From positions 1 through 7,573 of the forward strand of contig DATMCM010000421.1 of assembly GCA_035558335.1 (NCBI GenBank): a stretch of 7,573 nucleotides of DNA, given 5' to 3'. Under the pieces are notes generated by a model. That model was not told where the DNA came from, did no database searches, and worked only from the letters and a program-made list of their open reading frames with translations. This stretch comes from Onstottus_B sp035558335 (GTDB lineage Bacteria > Acidobacteriota > Blastocatellia > UBA7656). A program made the position numbers and the translations under genes. Positions 1 through 4,800 of the stretch are shown here, in pieces (within the stretch, counting starts at the first letter, position 1; each line of letters starts with the position of its first letter).

Positions 1-1001
1 CCCAGCAGCAAGCTCTCGGTCAGCAGTTGCCGAAAGATGCGTCTGCGGTTTGCGCCGAGCGCCGCGCGAATCGCGATCTCTTTCTGTCGAGCCGTCGCCC
101 GGGCGAGCAACAAGTTCGCTACGTTCACACAGGCAATCAGCAAGACGAACCCGACTACTCCAAGCAGGATCAAGAGCGCCTTCTTGTAGTCACCGATCAA
201 CGACGCGCGTAGACTGATGACGTTTACGCCGAGGCCTTCGTTAGTCACCGGATTCTGCTGCTCGATGTTCGAGGCGATGGCGGTCATCTCCGCTTGAGCT
301 TGTTCGAGTGTGACTCCGGGCTTCATTCGGGCGATCGCTTCCAAGCCGTGATCGGTTCGAGTAAACGACTTCGGGGTGAGGGCCAGCGGGCCCCATGCGT
401 CCGCCACCTCGGGAAATTGAAAGCCTGGCGGCATCACGCCTATCACCACCCGCGATCGGTTGTTGAGCGAGAGGGTTTTACCGAGTATCTTTGGATCAGC
501 TCCGAATCGGCGCTGCCACAGGCCGTAGCTCAAAATGACTACCAAATCGTGATCGGGCTGATCTTCGTCGGCAGTGAAGGTTCGGCCCAGGATCGGAGCT
601 ACGCCCAGAATTTCAAACAAGCCGTGAGACACAAACGCACCCTTGAGTTGTTCGGGCTCTGCTCCTCCGCCGGATCCACCTCCGGCAATCGCCAACCCTG
701 CTGTGTCGTAAGAAGCGATGTCTTCGAAGGAATGATTCTGCTCGCGCCAGTCGAGAAAGTTCGGGTACGAGACGCTCATCGAGGGCATGCCTCGCTTGAA
801 CGCAGTCTCGTCGAGCAATACCAGCCGTTCAGGTTCTGGATACGGCAGCGGCCTGAGCATGACGCCGTTTACAAAGCTGAAGATGGTGCTGATGGCCCCG
901 ATTCCGAGCGCCAGTGAGAGCACCGCCACTGAAGTCAACCCGGGACTCCTCCGGAGCATCCTCGCGCCGTACCTGGTGTCTTGCAAGAGATCACGAATCA
1001 T
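1..1001 (-). CDS. ADOP-type MacB/FtsX ABC transporter permease, N-terminal part (cut by window edge)
   Basis: Reading leftwards from ATG at 999-1001 there is an uninterrupted frame of 333 codons that runs off the window, so the C-terminal half is missing. The protein starts MIRDLLQDTRYGARMLRRSP, followed by a membrane helix at about residues 22-46, the usual start of acidobacterial duplicated orphan permeases. Residues about 50-250 form the extracytoplasmic MacB-type core, with the family-typical stretches SYPNFLDWREQNHSFEDI (79-95) and LSYGLWQRRFGADP (158-170). A second membrane helix lies at about 273-298 (FtsX domain), followed by the cytoplasmic coupling segment EIAIRAALGANRRR (308-321). 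Full-length members are about 800 residues and usually work with a separate MacB-type ATPase, acting on envelope substrates or as mechanotransmission pumps; the substrate here is unknown. The start is supported by a purine-rich AGAGGAAGGGG Shine-Dalgarno stretch ending about 6 nt upstream. No PadR-like N-terminal extension is present. The family call is firm; the function is only generic. Confidence 0.93.
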   Translation of the reverse strand, partial: MIRDLLQDTRYGARMLRRSPGLTSVAVLSLALGIGAISTIFSFVNGVMLRPLPYPEPERLVLLDETAFKRGMPSMSVSYPNFLDWREQNHSFEDIASYDTAGLAIAGGGSGGGAEPEQLKGAFVSHGLFEILGVAPILGRTFTADEDQPDHDLVVILSYGLWQRRFGADPKILGKTLSLNNRSRVVIGVMPPGFQFPEVADAWGPLALTPKSFTRTDHGLEAIARMKPGVTLEQAQAEMTAIASNIEQQNPVTNEGLGVNVISLRASLIGDYKKALLILLGVVGFVLLIACVNVANLLLARATARQKEIAIRAALGANRRRIFRQLLTESLLL

Positions 1002-1072
1002 AGCCACCCCTTCCTCTCAGATCCGCCATTCGACCTCGACGTTCGAAAATGGCCGCGGTGTTTGGTTCTTGA

Positions 1073-1089
1073 TACCAATCGTCGTGCCA
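1073..1089 (-). promoter_or_regulatory. Sigma-54-like -24/-12 promoter of the permease gene
   Basis: The minus strand reads TGGCACGACGATTGGTA. The RpoN consensus is TGGCACG-N4-TTGCW; this site has all seven bases of the -24 box, exactly four spacer bases and TTGG in place of TTGC. The predicted transcript would start about 60 nt before the permease ATG (71 nt separate the motif edge from the start codon). The same 17 bases occur before the cytochrome gene. The substitution in the usually invariant GC of the -12 box is the main argument against. Confidence 0.5.
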
Positions 1090-1424
1090 CGTTGGAGTTG
1101 CTTGGAGGTTGTAGAAGAGAAAAGGGCAAGGTGCAAAATGCGGAAAGCAACCGTCTCGGGAATGGGAATGCCTATCCCGGAAGCGGCCAGCCTTGAGAAA
1201 TCTGCTAGTACTGGATTGTTTGTGCATTTAGCGAGTCTTCTTGGCTCCAATATTATGTCCGACCATCGATTTCGGTTGTTTCGGCATAGGCGCAACTCAT
1301 GGCGCGAAATACGAACGTCGGACCGACCCATCGGCGATGATTGTTTCACAATGAGTTGGTGCCAACGACCACCTAATGGTTTCGTTTATTTTTCCCCCAG
1401 CTATGGTGTCCCTCGAACCTGCAG

Positions 1425-1458
1425 ACAACTGACAACTGACAACTGACAACTGACAACT
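1425..1458. repeat. Heptanucleotide tandem repeat, (ACAACTG) about 4.9 copies
   Basis: Four perfect copies of ACAACTG (1425-1431, 1432-1438, 1439-1445, 1446-1452) are followed by a fifth partial copy ACAACT. The array ends five bases outside the cytochrome stop codon at 1464-1466. The 7-bp unit cannot keep a reading frame, and the array lies outside coding DNA. It resembles the short tandemly repeated heptamer families known from cyanobacterial intergenic DNA. Copy number may vary between strains through slippage. Confidence 0.9.
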
Positions 1459-1463
1459 TCTGC

Positions 1464-2642
1464 TCACTTCACCGGCACTTCGAACCTTGCGTCTTCGATC
1501 GGCACGTTCTGTTTGATCTCGACATACTTTCGAGTCGTACCGAAATGGCTATCGTCCAAATACGACACGACGGTTGTGAATGGCAGCTTTAAGCCGTCCA
1601 CGTCCGTATAGTCCTTGAAGTCCGTTTGCTCCGGATCCGGTCCCAATGCGGTCGCGGTCAACACCGTCCGCCGCAGGAGTAATCCATTCCCGGCATCGAA
1701 GAACAACTTCTCAGTACGACGGGTCGTAGCAGTCGGGACTCCCAGGGGCTGAGCCTCAACAACATACACTTCACGACCGTCAATCTCCTCTTTGCCCTTA
1801 ACTGACATCTGCGAGTACTGACCTTTTAGGTTGAAGTCCCCGAGGAGATCAGCCTGACCAGCTACGCGAGCAAGCTCGGCACTGTTCATCTCACGTTGTC
1901 CTTGCGGGGTTTTGACCCAGCCGGTCGTCCCGTTGAAGCCTTGATAAATGACTCCGGTTGGTGAAGTGATCACGGCCAGGTACTTGCTCGGTGCTTTTTG
2001 ATAGACCTCCATCGCCCACGTATCTCCCCTGGCAATGATGGTCGCGTTGGGAGTGCCGCCGTTCACCAGCTTTGGCCTCAGCCACGAGAGCTTGCTGACA
2101 CGGGTCGTGATCTTCTGAGCCGCGGCCTGGCCACCGAGTGCCCGGTAGTATCGGTCCAATATCTGATCAATGGTTGGCAGCGGATCAGGCGGCTTGTTGC
2201 CTGGTTTTTCTCTGGTGGTATTCGAAAAGGTCCCCTGCCCGATGGCGGGAACCGCAACAGGTTTTGTCTGTCCTCGATGACAGGTGTTACACGAGACTAC
2301 CGGCTGACCGCCGAAGTTAGCTTTGTTGATCTCGGACACCATCTCAATCATGCGTCGAGCGACTTGCTTGGGAGGCTTATCGTCCATCCAGTACTTGCCG
2401 TTCTCGGCCACGTGACAGTAGTCGCACCGCACGCCGAGCGAAGTCCGCATAATATGCATCACGGTGAGCAACTGAGAATTGGGGACCCCTTTGAGTACTT
2501 GAATGTTCCTGTTGGCTTGTTCAGCGGGCTTATCATCTTGTGGAGGTACTGCAGCGAAGGCATCTCGATTTACGGGCTTACCGGCGAGCTCCACCGCCGC
2601 GAGAACCACGAGACTGAGTATTAGCACTAGTCTACAGTTCAT
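1464..2642 (-). CDS. Secreted diheme c-type cytochrome (reaction-centre cytochrome c family) with LolA-like C-terminal domain
   Basis: The predicted protein is 392 aa. Residues 1-30 are a Sec signal peptide (MNCRLVLILSLVVLAAVELA, probable cleavage after AFA), with no lipobox cysteine. Two heme-binding CXXCH motifs follow: CDYCH at 73-77, preceded by helix VMHIMRTSLG whose Met62 or Met65 is a likely axial ligand, and CNTCH at 118-122. The helix-Met-CXXCH layout matches the photosynthetic reaction-centre cytochrome c subunit family, here with two hemes rather than the four of the classical subunit. From about residue 157 (TIDQILDRYYRALGG) to the end is a beta-rich domain like LolA/outer-membrane lipoprotein-sorting proteins, ending FEVPVK. 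Known relatives occur in non-phototrophic Acidobacteriota, so photosynthesis need not be implied; a periplasmic electron-transfer or redox-sensing role is an inference. The frame is open to an ATG at 2837, but the signal peptide and strong RBS place the start at 2642. Confidence 0.9.
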   Translation of the reverse strand: MNCRLVLILSLVVLAAVELAGKPVNRDAFAAVPPQDDKPAEQANRNIQVLKGVPNSQLLTVMHIMRTSLGVRCDYCHVAENGKYWMDDKPPKQVARRMIEMVSEINKANFGGQPVVSCNTCHRGQTKPVAVPAIGQGTFSNTTREKPGNKPPDPLPTIDQILDRYYRALGGQAAAQKITTRVSKLSWLRPKLVNGGTPNATIIARGDTWAMEVYQKAPSKYLAVITSPTGVIYQGFNGTTGWVKTPQGQREMNSAELARVAGQADLLGDFNLKGQYSQMSVKGKEEIDGREVYVVEAQPLGVPTATTRRTEKLFFDAGNGLLLRRTVLTATALGPDPEQTDFKDYTDVDGLKLPFTTVVSYLDDSHFGTTRKYVEIKQNVPIEDARFEVPVK

Positions 2643-2645
2643 TAA

Positions 2646-2657
2646 CTCCTCCTCCCC
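2646..2657 (-). promoter_or_regulatory. Strong ribosome-binding site that fixes the cytochrome start
   Basis: The minus strand reads GGGGAGGAGGAG, then TTA, then ATG. This near-ideal Shine-Dalgarno run sits immediately before the codon that begins a signal peptide. It argues against the in-frame upstream ATG at 2837, which would add 65 hydrophilic residues ahead of the signal peptide. Confidence 0.85.
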
Positions 2658-2707
2658 ATTGCGTTTCCTGTCGCCGTTCGCGCTTAGCTCCAGGCCTTTT
2701 GCCGTAT

Positions 2708-2724
2708 TACCAATCGTCGTGCCA
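2708..2724 (-). promoter_or_regulatory. Sigma-54-like -24/-12 promoter of the cytochrome gene
   Basis: The minus strand carries TGGCACGACGATTGGTA, identical over 17 bases to the site before the permease gene, 65 nt from the cytochrome ATG. The -24 box and N4 spacing match RpoN perfectly; the -12 box is TTGG instead of TTGC. Similarity continues upstream to 2753: CTTCAACAACCTGTAAGC here versus CTTCTACAACCTCCAAGC at the other site, 15 of 18 identical, with a one-base length difference in between. Confidence 0.5.
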
Positions 2725-2896
2725 TCTTCGTCGGCGCTTACAGGTTGTTGAAGCGACGAGGCTTGACTTGGAGCTTCCGGTCTCTCGGCTGTTGAGGGCT
2801 GCTCGCTTCCGGGATCGGAGAATCCCACGACCGCCAATTTCTGTCCCGGTTTGAGAGTTAAGAGTTATGGAGGAGCGAGATATTCTTGACTACTGA

Positions 2897-2910
2897 GATC
2901 GGCGCCGATC
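2897..2910. promoter_or_regulatory. 14-bp perfect palindrome, possible operator or enhancer site
   Basis: GATCGGCGCCGATC is a perfect dyad lying about 175 bp upstream of the sigma-54-like -24 box of the cytochrome gene. That is within the range where sigma-54 activators usually bind. Its core CGGCGCCG recurs in the palindrome at 3660-3671. No regulator gene is visible in the window, so the role is inferred. Confidence 0.35.
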
Positions 2911-3005
2911 CTTGCTAGAGACAGGTGATCACGCGGGGATTCGTCGAGGGGTCGGAGTCGAAGCGACGGTGTGTGTCACAAGAGCTCAGCTTCACCGGGC
3001 TCGGC

Positions 3006-3536
3006 TTACGGCGATACCTTCCGAACCTTACCCTCGACAATTCTTTGGAACTCATCGGGCTTACCGGGCTGAGCCATTTCGAGGGTCACTGTCATCCGAC
3101 CAGGTGCGGAATAGATGTAACTGAGCCGGTACCGCGGCGCGGCAGGCTGCGCCTCGCTCAAGAACGTGATCCTGTTTCCGTCCTTGGAGAAGCTCAGTTC
3201 ATAGTTAATCACGTGCCCTTCGGTATCAACGTAGAAGGCGCGAGTCCGCTTTGTTGCGGGGTCCGCGTAAACAGTCATCAGATCCTCATGGACGTAGGCG
3301 GGACGGTCCTTGGTGGCGGGATACTCCGAGTGATTCCTGCGGATCAGAACCTTACCTCTCAGGTCCTGCTCAAAGCTAAAATAACCCGAGCCCGATCCTA
3401 ACTCGCTGCTTCCCTCTCCCACCCATTTCCCCAGGAGCCGGTTCATCGATTCCCAGTTTGTATCCGTCGCCGGCTGTTGAGAAAGCACCGGCTGACACAG
3501 CATCAGAACCAACACGACAAGAACGGTTTTCTTCAC
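3006..3536 (-). CDS. Small secreted lipocalin-like (DUF1579/nitrobindin-like) protein of unknown function
   Basis: The predicted protein is 176 aa with a GTG start. Residues 1-19 form a signal peptide (MKKTVLVVLVLMLCQPVLS, then QQ). The mature protein opens with a helix and the motif LLGKWVGEG (34-42), the LxGxWxGxG signature of lipocalin-like/FABP-like beta barrels, and continues as alternating beta strands (YFSFEQDLRGKVLIRRN, 52-68) to the end. It contains no histidine after residue 108, so the C-terminal heme-binding His of nitrobindins is missing and heme binding is unlikely. The GTG at 3534-3536 is supported by AGAAGGGA about 6 nt upstream and by the signal peptide beginning there. The function is unknown; a small hydrophobic ligand in the periplasm is only a guess from the fold. 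The downstream cytochrome gene is 363 nt away, so the two are probably not in one tight operon. Confidence 0.82.
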   Translation of the reverse strand: MKKTVLVVLVLMLCQPVLSQQPATDTNWESMNRLLGKWVGEGSSELGSGSGYFSFEQDLRGKVLIRRNHSEYPATKDRPAYVHEDLMTVYADPATKRTRAFYVDTEGHVINYELSFSKDGNRITFLSEAQPAAPRYRLSYIYSAPGRMTVTLEMAQPGKPDEFQRIVEGKVRKVSP

Positions 3537-3582
3537 GCAATGTCCCTTCTGGTCTTGGTACTCTAGACCTGGTCAACTGAGT

Positions 3583-3603
3583 CTTGAGATCGCCCTTCTC
3601 AAG
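3583..3603. promoter_or_regulatory. Perfect 7-bp inverted repeat in the divergent control region
   Basis: CTTGAGA (3583-3589) and TCTCAAG (3597-3603) are separated by 7 bases. This is a typical shape for a dimeric repressor site, placed between the candidate -10 box at 3615-3620 and the lipocalin-like gene start, so inside that gene's predicted 5' leader. It could equally act as a small RNA hairpin. Confidence 0.35.
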
Positions 3604-3614
3604 CAAGCCTGGCC

Positions 3615-3623
3615 ATTCTAGCA
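3615..3623 (-). promoter_or_regulatory. Candidate extended -10 promoter of the lipocalin-like gene
   Basis: The minus strand reads TGC-TAGAAT, an extended -10 (TGn) with a hexamer one mismatch from TATAAT. The -35 region is poor. The transcript would begin about 70 nt before the GTG start. Weak support only. Confidence 0.3.
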
Positions 3624-3659
3624 TCCCGGTTTCGGGGAGATAAAACAGACCGTCCGGGT

Positions 3660-3671
3660 GACGGCGCCGTC
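3660..3671. promoter_or_regulatory. 12-bp perfect palindrome upstream of the hydrolase gene
   Basis: GACGGCGCCGTC lies about 40 bp before the hydrolase start and shares the CGGCGCCG core with the palindrome at 2897-2910. It is a possible operator serving either divergent gene. No well-matched sigma-70 promoter for the hydrolase could be picked out in the surrounding 150 bp. Confidence 0.3.
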
Positions 3672-3710
3672 TTATTTCCGGCCATGCGCAAATACCATCA
3701 TAAGCGAGCG

Positions 3711-4487
3711 ATGCCGCCAATACTGAAACGGTTTCTGGTCTCTGGTTTCTTGTTTCTGGTTACTTTTCCAAGCCCGCCTGCATCAGCGCAATCGTTTGAC
3801 TCCAACGGCGTCAAACTCCATTACATCGTCGAAGGCAAAGGCCAGCCGATAGTGCTTATTCACGGACTCGGCTCGAACATCAGGATGAACTGGCAACTGC
3901 CCGGCGTCATCAGCATTCTCTCAAAGAACTATCAGGTCATCGCCTTGGACTTGCCCGGGCACGGCGAGTCTGACAAGCCGACTAACGAAGCAGCATATGG
4001 AACCGAGATGGTCGAAGACGTGGTCAGGTTGCTGGATCACCTCAACATCAAAAGGGCGCACATGGTCGGCTATTCGATGGGGGGCATGATCGCGATGAGG
4101 CTCATGGCTACGCATCAAGACCGCGTGCTGAGCGGGATAGTTGGTGGCATGGGATGGCTGCGCGACGGCAGCGGCCTGCAACGCTTCTGGGAGCGAATCC
4201 CGGAGCGACAAAGCAGCGGCACGACCTCGGCGCGCAGCAGGACTCCGTCGGTTTGCGCGCACAGTCTAGGCAAGCTGGCGTTGACTGAAGCGGAGCTGAG
4301 AGCAATCAAGGCTCCTGTCGGAATAATCGTCGGCGATCGCGATCCGACAAAGCGACTATACGTCACGCCTCTCCAGCAGGTCCTAACGGACTGGCCGGTT
4401 GTCGAGATCAAGGGTGCGGGTCACTTGAATTGCATCGTCAAGCCGCAGTTCAAAGAGGCGATCGGGGCGTGGCTCTCGAGGCATTGA
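3711..4487 (+). CDS. Exported alpha/beta-hydrolase
   Basis: The predicted protein is 258 aa from ATG 3711; an in-frame ATG at 3684 would add MRKYHHKRA. I prefer 3711 because MPPILKRFLVSGFLFLVTFP is a standard signal peptide, with cleavage expected after ASA (residues 24-26), but both starts have weak ribosome-binding sites. The alpha/beta-hydrolase fold is clear: oxyanion-hole HGLG (51-54), ALDLPGHGESDKP (78-90), nucleophile elbow GYSMGG with Ser122, acid Asp211 in VGDRDP (Asp209 is the alternative), and His238 in GAGHLN. The cap between the core halves is short (about residues 150-192) and has an Arg/Ser-rich stretch (RQSSGTTSARSRTPS). This suggests a small esterase, lipase or related hydrolase active outside the cytoplasm; the substrate cannot be named. 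It is transcribed divergently from the lipocalin-like gene and converges on the Kelch gene. Confidence 0.88.
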   Translation: MPPILKRFLVSGFLFLVTFPSPPASAQSFDSNGVKLHYIVEGKGQPIVLIHGLGSNIRMNWQLPGVISILSKNYQVIALDLPGHGESDKPTNEAAYGTEMVEDVVRLLDHLNIKRAHMVGYSMGGMIAMRLMATHQDRVLSGIVGGMGWLRDGSGLQRFWERIPERQSSGTTSARSRTPSVCAHSLGKLALTEAELRAIKAPVGIIVGDRDPTKRLYVTPLQQVLTDWPVVEIKGAGHLNCIVKPQFKEAIGAWLSRH

Positions 4488-4538
4488 TGATATGCGGTTC
4501 CGGGTTCAGTCCTCCAGCAGGCCGGGAGAATGGAAGTT

Positions 4539-4562
4539 CGCCACAAAGGCACAAAGCCGCAC
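4539..4562. repeat. Partial CACAAAG-type intergenic repeat
   Basis: The sequence CGCCACAAAGGCACAAAGCC, with its following bases, contains two close copies of a (G/C)CACAAAG(G/C) unit. It resembles one arm of the palindromic intergenic repeats built from CGCAAAGACGC-like units, a fuller copy of which sits at 7291-7357. The opposite arm is absent, so it looks like a degraded half-copy. Confidence 0.45.
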
Positions 4563-4594
4563 CAAGTCGATGAACACGGTTTGCTGTGGGTTTG

Positions 4595-4733
4595 GGTAGT
4601 GGTTCATTTGAAAGTGTGTCAGCCTGTACGGGCGTCCCTCCGTGGGCGCCCCTCACTACGCCGGTTGATCGCCGCCGTTTCATGAGGGGCGCCCACAGAG
4701 GGACGCCCGTACAGGTCAAACTGAACCACTACC
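4595..4733. repeat. 139-bp inverted-repeat element (MITE- or REP-like)
   Basis: The outer arms GGTAGTGGTTCA (4595-4606) and TGAACCACTACC (4722-4733) are perfect complements. The inner arms of 33 nt, at 4623-4655 (starting CCTGTACGGGCGTCCC) and 4683-4715 (ending GGGACGCCCGTACAGG), are complementary at 32 of 33 positions. The loop is 27 nt (4656-4682). The left side carries about 10 extra bases between outer and inner arms. There is no coding capacity and no transposase. A target-site duplication could not be recognised in the flanks. Folded as RNA it would be a very stable hairpin. Confidence 0.9.
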
Positions 4734-4800
4734 TGGTTTTGTGTTCTGTTGGCCTCGCGTCTAACGTGACGACGAATTGGGTTTCTCGGCCCTGTGCGAA

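Larger units (their letters stand above)
1002..1463. other. 462-nt intergenic leader between cytochrome gene and ADOP permease gene
   Basis: No convincing gene is present: open frames here lack a ribosome-binding site and overlap each other on both strands. Read on the minus strand, this is the leader of the permease gene. It holds the heptamer tandem repeat just after the cytochrome stop, two small dyads (GTCGG-A-CCGAC at 1317-1327 and GTTGG-TG-CCAAC at 1355-1366), and a sigma-54-like promoter at 1073-1089. The stretch 1118-1310 has no feature I can name. The upstream cytochrome gene has no obvious hairpin-plus-T terminator, so read-through into this leader is possible. Confidence 0.6.
2643..3005. 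other. 363-nt intergenic leader of the cytochrome gene
   Basis: No gene is supported here. Read on the minus strand it contains, in order, a 14-bp perfect palindrome (2897-2910), two heptamer copies (GAGTTAA and GAGTTAT on the plus strand, 2855-2868), the sigma-54-like motif (2708-2724) and the strong RBS. The open frame upstream of the cytochrome signal peptide is most likely non-coding leader. No clear terminator for the lipocalin-like gene was found. Confidence 0.6.
4488..4800. other. 313-nt convergent intergenic region rich in palindromic repeats
   Basis: It lies between the stop codons of the hydrolase (plus) and the Kelch protein (minus). It contains a partial CACAAAG-type repeat (4539-4562) and the 139-bp inverted-repeat element (4595-4733). 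Open frames across it on both strands are by-products of the repeat and are not supported as genes. No separate T-tailed terminator is seen; the large hairpin may end transcription from both sides. Confidence 0.75.

Noticed and set aside
294..917. Plus-strand open frame of 207 codons
   Set aside because: It lies opposite the ADOP permease, whose minus-strand translation matches the family throughout; the plus product shows no recognisable motif.
1017..1349. Minus-strand open frame of 110 codons in the permease leader
   Set aside because: No ribosome-binding site or recognisable domain; it overlaps other open frames and passes through the promoter-like motif. A decayed gene is possible but not supported.
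1344..1364. Possible third sigma-54 site on the minus strand (TTGGCACC...ATTGTG)
   Set aside because: The distance between the -24 and -12 elements is two bases too long, and sigma-54 spacing is strict.
2643..2837. 65-residue N-terminal extension of the cytochrome
   Set aside because: It would bury the signal peptide, spans the promoter-like motif, and lacks a good ribosome-binding site compared with the internal start.
4195..4275. Possible compensated frameshift in the hydrolase cap region
   Set aside because: The Arg/Ser-rich stretch looked odd, but the other two frames hit stops shortly after and the flanking residues SLGKLALTEAEL resume smoothly, so no error is supported.
4595..4733. 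Integron attC site or CRISPR repeat
   Set aside because: There is no attC core-site arrangement, no integrase, and no spaced direct repeats; the structure is one simple nested inverted repeat.
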